Assembly: GCA_008363385.1 (NCBI GenBank)
Contig: RHKY01000018.1
Coordinates: forward strand, 1-64,000
Length of the DNA stretch: 64,000 nt
Reading direction: 5' to 3'
Source: Acidobacteriota bacterium
GTDB taxonomy: Bacteria; Acidobacteriota; Thermoanaerobaculia; UBA5066
In this document: one piece after another, positions 25,935 to 33,896 of the stretch
How positions within the stretch are numbered: position 1 is the first letter of the stretch
Layout: every line of letters starts with the position of its first letter
Notes under the pieces: generated by a model
The model's database searches: none
What the model saw: only the letters and a program-made list of their open reading frames with translations
What the model was told of the DNA's origin: nothing
Position numbers and translations under genes: made by a program

Positions 25935-26579
25935 TCAGCGTACCCAGCCGGGAGGGGCCCCGGCCTTCCGGGCCTCCTCCGCGAGTCCGTCCTCCGTCGC
26001 CTTCGCCGCGTCGACCTCCGCCCTCGCCTTCTTCAGGTCCTCGCGGGCCTTGTCCCAGGCGGGCTTGATGACCTGGTCGCGGTAGTTCCCGTCGCTCCAG
26101 GCGTAGAAGTCGTTCTCCAGCCTCCGGGTCTCGGCCTCCAGCCGGCGGGCCTCGTTCTCGGCGCCCTCGACCCGGATGCGGGTGCTGCGGGCGCGACCGC
26201 GCCAGTACTCCTCCGTACGCCCGTCGTTGTCGGTCGGGACGAACGCCGGAGCGGTCCCCGGGGACGAGGGGGCGGAACGACCACGCCCGGGGGTGGGCGT
26301 CCGGACGGGCGACGCCCCGGCCTTCCGGAGGGACTCGTTGTCGATCACGCCCAGGGAGCGGGTCGCGGGCTTCTCCTTCCGTGCGCGGTTCTCGCGCGCG
26401 ACGTCGGCGAGCGAGGAGGGCGCGACGGCTCCGGGCGTCGGCGTGGTCCGGGTCGGCCCGCCACCGAGGGACGGCCGGGCGGTCGCCGGGGGCGGCGTGG
26501 ACGTGGAGGGGGGCTCGGCCGCGAAGAGGACCCCGGAAAGAGCCGAGGCGAGGAGGGTCAGGGGGAGCCACCTGCTCAT
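25935..26579 (-). CDS. Hypothetical secreted protein with coiled-coil C-terminus
   Basis: 214 aa from ATG 26579, which overlaps the cupin stop (ATGA). It has a signal peptide (SRWLPLTLLASALSGVLFAA), then a long low-complexity Pro/Thr/Ser/Ala linker (about 22-125). The C-terminal helical region is rich in Glu/Arg (RIRVEGAENEARRLEAETRR; LKKARAEVDAAKATEDGLAE), consistent with a periplasmic coiled coil, and includes ENDFYAWSDGNYRDQVIKPA. This layout is common in poorly characterised Acidobacteria proteins. I recognise no named family, and its place after cupin and ptsI does not define a role. Confidence 0.75.
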   Translation of the reverse strand: MSRWLPLTLLASALSGVLFAAEPPSTSTPPPATARPSLGGGPTRTTPTPGAVAPSSLADVARENRARKEKPATRSLGVIDNESLRKAGASPVRTPTPGRGRSAPSSPGTAPAFVPTDNDGRTEEYWRGRARSTRIRVEGAENEARRLEAETRRLENDFYAWSDGNYRDQVIKPAWDKAREDLKKARAEVDAAKATEDGLAEEARKAGAPPGWVR

Positions 26580-26953
26580 GGCGCCGTCGTTCCTTCCCGA
26601 CCGTAGCGGTCCTCGAGCCTCACCACGTCGTCCAGCTCCGGGGTGGAGACCTCGACGACCGTGCAGTCCTCCGGGCCCGCGAACATCCGGTGGCGGGTCC
26701 CCGGAACCACGTGGAAGCTCTCGCCGGGACCCAGGCCCAGCGTCTGCCGGACGCCGTCGATCTCGACGTCCAGGTAGAGCCGTCCCGTCAGGACGTGGAC
26801 GGTCTCCTCCTTGCGGACGTGGTACTGGTACGAGAGCGTCTCGCCCGCCCGGATCAGAATCAGCTTGCCGGCGTAGCGCGCCCCCTCGGCGAACACGCGT
26901 TCCTCGCCCCACGGCTTGGACACCACGCGCGGCCGGGAGACCCCCCCGCTCAC
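26576..26953 (-). CDS. Cupin-domain protein, mannose-6-phosphate isomerase type II-like
   Basis: 125 aa from a GTG that overlaps the ptsI stop (GTGA). The sequence KPWGEERVFAEGARYAGKLI, then YQYHVRKEETVHVLTGRLYL and GESFHVVPGTRHRMFAG, is the single-cupin domain seen in the C-terminal half of GDP-mannose pyrophosphorylase/phosphomannose isomerase proteins. Metal ligands would be His and Glu in QYHVRKEETVHVL and His in GTRHRM. It may be a sugar-phosphate isomerase or a sugar-binding cupin; catalysis is not proven. Its operon position after EI suggests carbohydrate metabolism. Confidence 0.82.
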   Translation of the reverse strand: MSGGVSRPRVVSKPWGEERVFAEGARYAGKLILIRAGETLSYQYHVRKEETVHVLTGRLYLDVEIDGVRQTLGLGPGESFHVVPGTRHRMFAGPEDCTVVEVSTPELDDVVRLEDRYGREGTTAP

Positions 26954-28752
26954 GTCCGGCCCTCCACCGACCGCGTGAGGAGGTCCCCGCTCTCCAGCGC
27001 GTGCGTCTCGCGGGTCAGGAGGGCCGCGACCTCCTCGGGCGTCGGGAGCGAGAGAGCCGCCCGGGCGATCCGCTCGGCCACCCCGACCGAGATCCCGCGG
27101 GCCACCTCCTTGGCGACGGGGACCGACCGCGGCCCCATCGAGAACTCCCGGATCCCGAGGCCGAGCATGAGGAGGAAGAGGACCGGGTCCGCGGCCATCT
27201 CCCCGCACACAGCCAGGGGGCGAGACGCCGCCCGGCAGGCCTCCACCACGCGTGCGATCAGCCGGAGGATCGCCGGGTGGTGCGGCCGGAAGAGCTCGGA
27301 GACGGTCTCGTTGGCACGGTCGACCGCGAGCGTGTACTGGATGAGGTCGTTCGTCCCCAGGGAGAGGAAGTCGACCTCCGGGGCGATGAGGTCCGCGGTG
27401 AGGGCCGCGGACGGGACCTCGACCATGGCCCCGAGCGGGACGTGGTCGGGGACCGGCACGCCCCGGTCCAGGAGCTCCTCCTTCGCCTCGTCGAGGAGCG
27501 ACCGGACCCTCCGGATCTCCTCGACCCCCGACACCATCGGCACGAGGATCCGGAGGTCCCCCTCCGCGGCGGAGGCCAGGAGCGCCTTCAGCTGCGTCCG
27601 GAACATCTCGGTCCGCCTCAGGCAGAGCCGGACGCCCCTCAGGCCGAGCACGGGGTTGACCTCGTGGGCGCCGACGAGGCTCCGCGCGCCCTTCTTCCCG
27701 CCGAGGTCGTAGGTCCGGATGACGACCGGGAGCGGAGCCAGGCGCGAGACGACCCGCCTGTAGATGTCGGTCTGCGTCGCCTCGTCCAGGAACTGGAACT
27801 CGGACTCGCCCGTCGTCGACAGGTAGAGGAACTCCGACCGGAACAGGCCGACGCCGTCGGCGCCCCAGGCCAGGACGTCCTCGGCCTCGGAGGCCAGCTC
27901 GATGTTGGCCCGGACGACGACCTCCTGGCCGTCGACGGTCCGGACGGGCCCGACGAGGCTCCGCTCGCGGAGCGAGCGTTCCCGGGAGGCCTCGCGGGTC
28001 CGCCGCTCCTCGAAGAGGGCGACGACGTCCTCGGACGGCTCCCTCCAGACGACGCCGTCCTGCCCGTCGACGATCACGCGGTCGCCCTCGCCGACCGAGG
28101 CGAGGAGCCTGGGGACGGCGACCACGGCGGGGATGCCGAACGAGCGCGCCAGGATGGCGGCGTGGGACGTCTTGCCTCCCCGCTCGGTCGCGAAGGCGAC
28201 GACGGTCTCCCGCGGGATCTTCACGGCGTCCGTCGGGGAGAGCTCGTCGGCGATCAGGACGGTCGGCTCCCCCGACAGCTGCGAGAAACGGTGCGACGTG
28301 TCGACGCCGTCGCCCAGATGCTTGCGGAGGTTCACGGCCACGTCGTCGAGGTCGGCGGCCCGGTGCGCGAGGGCCTCGTCCGGCAGGTCCCGGAAGCGGG
28401 CGCCGAGCTTCTCGGCGGTCGCCGCCACCGCCCACTCGGCGTTCACCGCGTCGACCTCGATCTTCTTCTCGATCAGGCCGAGGAAGGCCCGGTCGCGGAG
28501 GAGCATGGCGTGCGCGTGGAAGATCGCCGCGTACTCGGGGCCGATCCTCTTGCTCACCTCGCCCGCCGTGGCCTCGATCTCCTGCACGGCCGTCTGCGCC
28601 GCATGCCGGAGGCGCTCGATCTCCTGCGGGACCTCCTCGCGCTCGAGGTGTCGCCGCGGCGCGGTGTCCTCCCGCGACAGCCAGAGGACGGCCCGCCCGA
28701 GCGCCACGCCCGGCGACACAGCCACCCCCTGCAGCGACAAGGACCGCTTCAT
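26950..28752 (-). CDS. ptsI: PTS enzyme I (phosphoenolpyruvate-protein phosphotransferase)
   Basis: 600 aa. It takes phosphate from PEP and passes it to HPr. The active histidine is His197 in ERGGKTSHAAILARSFGIPA. The PEP-binding C-terminal barrel includes GLFRSEFLYLS, LGLRGVRLCLRR and FSMGPRSVPVAKE-like segments, and the active-site Cys region is LAVCGEMAADP. ATG 28752 follows a TACAAT hexamer by 7 nt. Although ptsH lies just upstream, a 206-bp gap with a hairpin repeat separates them, so EI may be transcribed partly on its own. Confidence 0.97.
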   Translation of the reverse strand: MKRSLSLQGVAVSPGVALGRAVLWLSREDTAPRRHLEREEVPQEIERLRHAAQTAVQEIEATAGEVSKRIGPEYAAIFHAHAMLLRDRAFLGLIEKKIEVDAVNAEWAVAATAEKLGARFRDLPDEALAHRAADLDDVAVNLRKHLGDGVDTSHRFSQLSGEPTVLIADELSPTDAVKIPRETVVAFATERGGKTSHAAILARSFGIPAVVAVPRLLASVGEGDRVIVDGQDGVVWREPSEDVVALFEERRTREASRERSLRERSLVGPVRTVDGQEVVVRANIELASEAEDVLAWGADGVGLFRSEFLYLSTTGESEFQFLDEATQTDIYRRVVSRLAPLPVVIRTYDLGGKKGARSLVGAHEVNPVLGLRGVRLCLRRTEMFRTQLKALLASAAEGDLRILVPMVSGVEEIRRVRSLLDEAKEELLDRGVPVPDHVPLGAMVEVPSAALTADLIAPEVDFLSLGTNDLIQYTLAVDRANETVSELFRPHHPAILRLIARVVEACRAASRPLAVCGEMAADPVLFLLMLGLGIREFSMGPRSVPVAKEVARGISVGVAERIARAALSLPTPEEVAALLTRETHALESGDLLTRSVEGRT

Positions 28753-28759
28753 CGACGCG

Positions 28760-28765
28760 ATTGTA
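28760..28765 (-). promoter_or_regulatory. -10-like hexamer of ptsI
   Basis: TACAAT on the minus strand is 7 nt from the ptsI ATG, predicting a leaderless ptsI transcript separate from the ptsH operon message. Confidence 0.4.
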
Positions 28766-28790
28766 ATTGACCGCGAACCGCCAGGCTCCG

Positions 28791-28950
28791 CGGGCGGGGG
28801 CCCTCCCCGGACGGCGGCCCTCGCCGGACGAGATCTCCGATCGCCGGGGGGAGGGTGCGGGAGGGACGGCGGGGATGGGGACCCGCCGTCGCCGGTTCGA
28901 GCGCGGAGCGCGCTGAACGGCGGCGCCGGAGGCGCCGCGGGGGCCCTCCC
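28791..28950 (-). repeat. Hairpin repeat between ptsH and ptsI (3'-end repeat family, locus C), with a partial copy
   Basis: The main element is 28843-28950. It starts GCCGGGGGGAGGGT and ends GGGGGCCCTCCC, as at locus B. Its middle carries ACGGCGGG/CCCGCCGT (28866-28873 with 28882-28889), then CGCCGGTTCGAGCGCG and the hairpin AGCGCG-GAG-CGCGCT (28900-28914), as at locus A, and a further GGCGCC-rich hairpin. Compared with locus A the long stem has a C-G to G-C double change that keeps pairing. A leftover end, CGGGCGGGGGCCCTCCCCGG, lies at 28791-28810. The element ends 8 nt from the ptsH stop. Confidence 0.8.
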
Positions 28951-28958
28951 GCTACATG

Positions 28959-29225
28959 TCAGCTCTCGTCGAACTTCCGCTCGATCAGCTCCTCGACCGC
29001 GGCGAACGCCCTCTGCTCGTCCGAGCCGTCCACCCTCACCAGGATCTCCGACCCGACCGGGGCCGCCAGGAGGAGGAGCCCCAGGATGCTCTTCCCGTCC
29101 ACCTCCGTCCCGTCTTTCGTGAGCGTCACCTTCGACTCGAAGCCCGAGGCGGTGTGGACGAGCTTGGCGGCGGCCCTCGCGTGGAGGCCGAGCCGGTTCT
29201 TGAGCGAGAGGGTCTTCTCGATCAC
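28959..29225 (-). CDS. ptsH: PTS phosphocarrier protein HPr
   Basis: 88 aa from a GTG overlapping the EIIA stop. Phosphate from EI is carried on His15 (NRLGLHARAA). Ser46 lies in VDGKSILGLLLLAA, the site phosphorylated by HPr kinase, so this HPr can be regulated by the HprK encoded in the same operon. No permease accompanies it, which favours a regulatory PTS. The hairpin repeat begins 8 nt after its stop codon. Confidence 0.97.
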   Translation of the reverse strand: MIEKTLSLKNRLGLHARAAAKLVHTASGFESKVTLTKDGTEVDGKSILGLLLLAAPVGSEILVRVDGSDEQRAFAAVEELIERKFDES

Positions 29226-29683
29226 GGCGCCCGCCGCTCCGCCTCCATCAGCTCGGCGGCCGCGAGGATCGAGCGGCGGCCCCTGTCGACGAGCGCGTGC
29301 GCGATCTCCCGGGCGTCCCGCCCCTCCCGCGCCAGCGCCCGGGCCTTCACCACCATCGGCAGGTTCACGCCCGAGACGATCTCGATCCGCCCCCGGTCGA
29401 GGAACGCCAGGGCGAGGTTCGAGGGCGTCCCTCCGAACATGTCGGTCAGGAGGACGACGCCCCGGCCCCGGTTCGCCCGCCCGATGGCCTTCTCCAGCCT
29501 CTGGCTGGCGTGCTCCGGCGCCTCGTCCCAGGCCAGGGAGAGCGCCTCGACGTCTTCCGGGTCGTCCGGCTCCAGGACGCGGATGGTGTCCCGGAGCGCG
29601 GCGGCGAGCGGGCCGTGCGAGACGAGCAGGAGGCCGACGGGAGCGTTGGGAGCCGGGGCGGCGGGCCGCTGGGCGGTCGTCAT
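29222..29683 (-). CDS. PTS EIIA component, mannose family
   Basis: 153 aa. The phosphorylatable His is His23 in VGLLLVSHGPLAAALRDTIR, as in EIIA-Man. The segment GVVLLTDMFGGTPSNLALAF and VSGVNLPMVVKARAL are typical. A Pro/Ala-rich N-terminal extension (about 15 aa) precedes the domain. ATG 29683 overlaps the rapZ stop (ATGA), and its own stop overlaps ptsH (GTGA). No EIIB, EIIC or EIID is in the window, so it likely serves regulation rather than sugar uptake, as in the mannose-type regulatory PTS of several diderm phyla. Confidence 0.93.
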   Translation of the reverse strand: MTTAQRPAAPAPNAPVGLLLVSHGPLAAALRDTIRVLEPDDPEDVEALSLAWDEAPEHASQRLEKAIGRANRGRGVVLLTDMFGGTPSNLALAFLDRGRIEIVSGVNLPMVVKARALAREGRDAREIAHALVDRGRRSILAAAELMEAERRAP

Positions 29684-30558
29684 GGGATCTCGCGGGCCTC
29701 GTCTCGGTGCGACACGCGCACAGGATAGCCCGCGGCGGCGACGTCGCGGGAAAGGCGCTCGGCCACGTACACGGAACGGTGGCGCCCTCCGGTGCAGCCG
29801 ACGCCGACGGTGAGGTAGGCCCGGTTCTCCCGGCGGTACTCGGGCAGGCACCAGAGGAGGAAGTCGAGGAGCCGCCGGTAGAACGGCTCCGTGCTCTCCC
29901 CCGCCTCGACGTACCGGGCCACCTCCGGGTCGCGGCCGGTCCTCGGCCGCAGCCGCGCGTCGAAGTGCGGGTTGGCCAGGAAGCGGACGTCGAAGCAGAG
30001 GTCGAGCGCAGGCGGCAGGCCGTGCTTGTAGCCGAACGAGACGAACTGCACCGCGAGCACCCCCGGGTCGCCGGGCTCGCGGAAGTGGTCGGCGACGACG
30101 CCGCGGAGCTCGTGGACGGTCATCCCGGAGGTGTCGACGACGATGTCCGAGAGCTCCTTCACCTCGGCCAGGAGGCGCCGCTCGTGGGCGACGGCATCCG
30201 CGACCGAACGGTCCTCGGCGAGCGGGTGGGGGCGGCGGGTCTCCGAGAAGCGGTTCAGGAGGACCCGGTCCTCGCAGTCGAGGAACAGCACGGTCGTGGC
30301 CAGACGGCGCCTCAGGGCGTCCAGGATCCCGGGGAAGACCTCTGCGAAGTCCGGGTTGCGGACGTCGAGGACGACGGCCGTCCTCGAGCGGGGGATCTTC
30401 CCGGCGAGGAGCTCCGTCGCGAAGGCGTCCAGGAGCGAGAGCGGGAGGTTGTCGACGGTCGTGTACCCGATGTCCTCGAAGGCGTGGGCGACGAACGACT
30501 TCCCGGACCCGGAGAGGCCCGTGACGACGACGAGGCGGGGCCCCCGGGCGCCCGTCAC
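29680..30558 (-). CDS. rapZ: RapZ/YvcJ-family nucleotide-binding protein
   Basis: 292 aa, GTG start overlapping the hprK stop. The Walker A is VVTGLSGSGKSFVAHAFEDI (residues 11-30), with the conserved TVDNLPLSLL following. The C-terminal RNA/metabolite-binding domain includes FVSFGYKHGLPPALDLCFDV, LANPHFDARLRPRTG and GVGCTGGRHRSVYVAERL. In Enterobacteria RapZ targets the sRNA GlmZ to control GlmS; in Firmicutes YvcJ is less clear. Co-location with rpoN, hpf, hprK and PTS genes is a widely conserved arrangement. Confidence 0.96.
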   Translation of the reverse strand: MTGARGPRLVVVTGLSGSGKSFVAHAFEDIGYTTVDNLPLSLLDAFATELLAGKIPRSRTAVVLDVRNPDFAEVFPGILDALRRRLATTVLFLDCEDRVLLNRFSETRRPHPLAEDRSVADAVAHERRLLAEVKELSDIVVDTSGMTVHELRGVVADHFREPGDPGVLAVQFVSFGYKHGLPPALDLCFDVRFLANPHFDARLRPRTGRDPEVARYVEAGESTEPFYRRLLDFLLWCLPEYRRENRAYLTVGVGCTGGRHRSVYVAERLSRDVAAAGYPVRVSHRDEAREIP

Positions 30559-31595
30559 GACCGGCTCCGCCTCGACCCGCCCGCTGGCGGACGGGGTGCG
30601 GGGCGCGCGGGCGCGGCCGCGGGCGGCTCGGGTCCGAGCGTCCTCCGGGCGATCTCGGCCTGCACCTTGGCCGCCATCTCGCGTGCGGCGTGGAAACCGC
30701 GCTTCTTCAGCAGCTGGTTCCGGGCGGCGATCTCGACGAGCAGCGCCAGGTCCCGCCCGGTGGCCACCGGCATCCTCACGCGCGGGACGCCGACGCCGAG
30801 GATGCTCTCGGTCTCCTCCTCGAGGCCGAGGCGGTCGTACTCGCGCCCCTCGGCCCAGGCCGTCAGGTGGATGACGAACTCCACGGCGTGCCGGTCGAGG
30901 ACGGCCGTGACCCCGAAGAGCATCGGGACGTTCACGATCCCGAGGCCGCGCACCTCCATGTGGTGCCGGATGAGGCCGGAGGAGGAGCCGATCAGGATGT
31001 CGTTCGGGAAGCGCTGGATGACGACGAGGTCGTCGGCCACCAGGCGGGCGCCCCGCTGGACGAGCGCCAGCGCGCACTCGCTCTTCCCCACGCCGGAGTC
31101 CCCGAGGAGGAGCGTCCCGAGCCCCCCGATCTCGAGGAGGACGCCGTGCACCGTCACCCGCGGCGCCAGCGACTCCTCCAGGAACGCCGTCAGCCCCTCG
31201 ATGACGGTGCTCGTCAGCCTCGTCGTCTGGAAGAGCGGGACCCGGCGGCGCTCGCAGGCGCGCTTGAGGAGCTCCGGGGGCTCGATCCCCTTCGTGACGA
31301 TCACGCAGGGCATCTCCAGGCCCGCGAACGCCTCGAGCCTCTTCTTCGCCACGGCTGCCGAGAGCGACTTCAGGTACTCGAACTCGCTCTCCCCCAGGAT
31401 CTGGACGCGGTGCGGCCGGACGTACGGGAGGAACCCGGCGATCGCCAGGCCCGGCTTCTGGACCCGCGGCCAGTCGATCGGCCGGGACAGACCGCCGTGC
31501 CCGGCCACGAGGCGCAGGCCGAGGGCCGCGAGCGCCGGCGAGCAGAGGTCGCCGGCGCTCACCAGGGGCTTCGTCTCGCGGCGCGAGGAGGACAT
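30555..31595 (-). CDS. hprK: HPr kinase/phosphorylase
   Basis: 346 aa. A bifunctional enzyme that phosphorylates or dephosphorylates HPr at Ser46. Walker A is LLGDSGVGKSECALALVQRG (164-183). The HprK signature is VRGLGIVNVPMLFG. The N-terminal Mur-like domain is present (residues 12-140). A basic Pro/Ala/Arg tail of about 30 aa follows. The Ser46-bearing HPr three genes downstream confirms the substrate. In diderms this enzyme usually links PTS state to transcription control rather than to CcpA; that is family knowledge, not seen here. Confidence 0.97.
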   Translation of the reverse strand: MSSSRRETKPLVSAGDLCSPALAALGLRLVAGHGGLSRPIDWPRVQKPGLAIAGFLPYVRPHRVQILGESEFEYLKSLSAAVAKKRLEAFAGLEMPCVIVTKGIEPPELLKRACERRRVPLFQTTRLTSTVIEGLTAFLEESLAPRVTVHGVLLEIGGLGTLLLGDSGVGKSECALALVQRGARLVADDLVVIQRFPNDILIGSSSGLIRHHMEVRGLGIVNVPMLFGVTAVLDRHAVEFVIHLTAWAEGREYDRLGLEEETESILGVGVPRVRMPVATGRDLALLVEIAARNQLLKKRGFHAAREMAAKVQAEIARRTLGPEPPAAAPARPAPRPPAGGSRRSRS

Positions 31596-31617
31596 GGGCC
31601 GGCCGGAGCCCCCCTCC

Positions 31618-32157
31618 TCAGACCGGGACCAGGATCACGAGCGAGCCGTCGCGGCGGCGGTAGAGGACTCGGAGCGACTCGTCGGAGGGCTCGCGGTAGA
31701 CCATCACCTGCCGGTCCCACTTGACGAACTTGTGCAGCGCGTCCTCCTCGAACGTGGGCCGCGCGACGACCTTCTCGTGGCGTGGCGGCCGGGGGGCGGC
31801 GGGAGCGGGGGCCTCCGCCGGCTCGGTCCACGCCTCCGGCAGGCGGACGGGCGGGACGCGGGCCTTCTTCTTCTCCTCCTTGACGAGCGCCTTCGACTTC
31901 TTCGCCTGGGCGGCGATCCTCTCCAGCACCGCGTGGACCGCCGTCTCCTGGTCCGGGCCGCCCTCCGTCGCGGTCCAGGTCCGCTGGCGGCCGACGACCG
32001 TGATCTCGACCGAAACGCCCTTCTTCTCGGACCGGACGATGACGTGCGCCTGGGCGTCCGGAGGAAGGACGCGCTCGAGCTTGCCGAGCTTGGTCTCCAC
32101 GAGGTCCCGGACACGGGGGTCGAGCCTCAGGCGGCGGGCCGTGAAATCGATGTTCAT
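31618..32157 (-). CDS. hpf: Ribosome hibernation-promoting factor, long form
   Basis: 179 aa. The N-terminal S30AE domain begins MNIDFTARRLRLDPRVRDLV and includes VIVRSEKKGVSVEITVVGRQ. A Pro/Ala linker leads to a C-terminal domain (FVKWDRQVMVYREPSDESLR, then VLYRRRDGSLVILVPV), as in long HPF, which dimerises 70S ribosomes into 100S particles. The C-terminal domain looks diverged compared with Firmicutes. ATG 32157 overlaps the rpoN stop. Position directly after rpoN is the standard arrangement for this gene. Confidence 0.93.
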   Translation of the reverse strand: MNIDFTARRLRLDPRVRDLVETKLGKLERVLPPDAQAHVIVRSEKKGVSVEITVVGRQRTWTATEGGPDQETAVHAVLERIAAQAKKSKALVKEEKKKARVPPVRLPEAWTEPAEAPAPAAPRPPRHEKVVARPTFEEDALHKFVKWDRQVMVYREPSDESLRVLYRRRDGSLVILVPV

Positions 32158-33815
32158 TCCTCCTCCTCGACGGTCGGACGGTGGTTGGGGCCCGGCGGGC
32201 TGTCGCCTCCGGGCACGGTGGCGCCGGCGCGCCCGGGCGGGGCGCCGGCCTTCCGGATGGAGCTGGCGGGGATCCTCAGCTCCTCGCGGTACTTCGCGAC
32301 GGTGCGCCGCGCGATGCGGATCCCCTCGCGGGAGAGGAGCTCGGAGAGCCGCGCGTCCGAGAGCGGGAGGTGGGGGTCCTCCGACTCGACGAGGGCGCGG
32401 ATCTTCCCCTTGACCGCCAGCGACGAGACGTCCTCGCCTCCCGAGCTCGCGATGGCGGAATGGAAGAAGAACTTCATCGGGAGGAGCCCCCGCGGCGTCG
32501 CCATCCACTTGTTGGAGACGACGCGGGAGACGGTCGACTCGTGCATCCCGATGTCCTCGGCGACGTCGCGCAGGACGAGGGGCCGGAGGTGGGCGACGCC
32601 GTAGTCGAGGAAGTCGCGCTGCTTCTTCACGATCGACTCGGCCACCCTCACGATCGTGCGCTTGCGCTGGTCGAGGCTCTTCATGAGCCACTGGGCCGCC
32701 CGCATCTTCTCGCGCAGGTAGCTCCGGCCGTCCCCGTCCAGGGCGCCGTCGTCGGAGGCGAGCATCCGGCGGTAGAGGGCCGAGACGCGGAGCCGCGGCA
32801 GGCCGTCGTCGTTGAACAGGACGACATACTCCTCCCCGGCCCTCACGACGGAGACGTCGGGCTCCACGTAGATCGTCCGGCTGGAGTCGTACCGCCGGCC
32901 GGGCTTCGGGTCCAGCTTGCGGACCCAGGCGACCGCCTCGTTCAGCTCCTCGAGGGAGACGCCCATCGTCCTCGCGAGCAGCGGCGCCGGCCGCGAGCCG
33001 ACCTCGGCGAGCCGGTTCGTGACGAGCTCGACGAGGAGCGGCGTGGCGACCCCGGCCGCCCGGGCCTGCAGCAGGAGGCACTCGGAGAGGTCGCGCGCGC
33101 CGACGCCGACGGGGTCGAAGGCCTGCAGGAGCTCGAGCGCCTTGGCGGCCTCCGCCTCGGTGCAGGGGACGGCCTCGGCGACCTCCTCGAGCGTCACCCG
33201 GAGGTAGCCGTCGCGGTCCACGTTCCCGATCAGGAACGCGCAGACCTCCCGGATGCGGCCGGGGGCGTCGGAGAGGCCGAGCTGCTCGGTCAGGTGGTCC
33301 GCCAGGTCCGGAGGGGCCTCGGCCCGGTTCTCCAGGGAGTACTCCTCCAGCTCCTCCGTCATGCGGGGAGCGGAGGCCGTCCCGTCCATGTAGTCGCCGA
33401 AGAACGACTCGAGGTCGATCTGGTCGAAGAGGCCGGCGTCGGGCTCCGCCGGGGTCTCGGGGACCGCCTCGGCCTCCGGCCGGGCCGGCTCCGGCCCGGC
33501 GGCGGAGCCGGAGGCGTCCTCGCCGGAGGCCCGCTCCTCCCCGGAGGTCTGGGTCCCCTCCTCGGGGGCGTCGGCAGCCTCCGCCCCGTCGCCTGCCTCG
33601 GCCGGCTCGGACCCCTCCTCCGGGGCCTCGGCCTCCCCCGACGCCTCGGAGGCGGGCTCCTCCTCCTCGAGGACCGGGTTGGCGACGATCTCCTGGTTGA
33701 CGACGTCCTGCAGCTCGAGCCTCGTCATCTGCAGCAGCTTGATGGCCTGCTGCAGCGTCGGCGTCATCACGAGCCGCTGCGAGAGCCGGAGCGAGAGTTT
33801 CTGTTCGAGTCCCAC
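32154..33815 (-). CDS. rpoN: RNA polymerase sigma-54 factor
   Basis: 553 aa from GTG. Region I is QKLSLRLSQRLVMTPTLQQA; a long acidic Glu/Ala/Pro/Ser region II (about 50-125) follows; the core-binding region and the helix-turn-helix precede the RpoN box ARRTVAKYRE (502-511) that recognises the -24 element. About 32 residues of Pro/Gly-rich tail extend past the box, longer than usual. It directs activator-dependent transcription at -24/-12 promoters. The enhancer-binding activators are not in this window. Confidence 0.97.
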   Translation of the reverse strand: MGLEQKLSLRLSQRLVMTPTLQQAIKLLQMTRLELQDVVNQEIVANPVLEEEEPASEASGEAEAPEEGSEPAEAGDGAEAADAPEEGTQTSGEERASGEDASGSAAGPEPARPEAEAVPETPAEPDAGLFDQIDLESFFGDYMDGTASAPRMTEELEEYSLENRAEAPPDLADHLTEQLGLSDAPGRIREVCAFLIGNVDRDGYLRVTLEEVAEAVPCTEAEAAKALELLQAFDPVGVGARDLSECLLLQARAAGVATPLLVELVTNRLAEVGSRPAPLLARTMGVSLEELNEAVAWVRKLDPKPGRRYDSSRTIYVEPDVSVVRAGEEYVVLFNDDGLPRLRVSALYRRMLASDDGALDGDGRSYLREKMRAAQWLMKSLDQRKRTIVRVAESIVKKQRDFLDYGVAHLRPLVLRDVAEDIGMHESTVSRVVSNKWMATPRGLLPMKFFFHSAIASSGGEDVSSLAVKGKIRALVESEDPHLPLSDARLSELLSREGIRIARRTVAKYREELRIPASSIRKAGAPPGRAGATVPGGDSPPGPNHRPTVEEEE

Positions 33816-33890
33816 GTTCGGTGTCGTCTGGCGCCGCCGGGACCGCTCGCCCCGTCCGAAAGGGGGGGAGACGTCCCGGGGGGCGTGAAG

Positions 33891-33896
33891 ATTCTA
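33891..33896 (-). promoter_or_regulatory. -10-like hexamer of the rpoN operon
   Basis: TAGAAT on the minus strand overlaps the lptB stop codon. It predicts a leader of about 70 nt before the rpoN GTG, and so a separate start for the rpoN-hpf-hprK-PTS operon. Confidence 0.35.

Noticed and set aside
28890-28916. tRNA or tRNA-like element, because of GGTTCGAGC resembling a T-loop
   Set aside because: No acceptor, D or anticodon arms surround it; the motif belongs to the repeat core, which also occurs at locus A.
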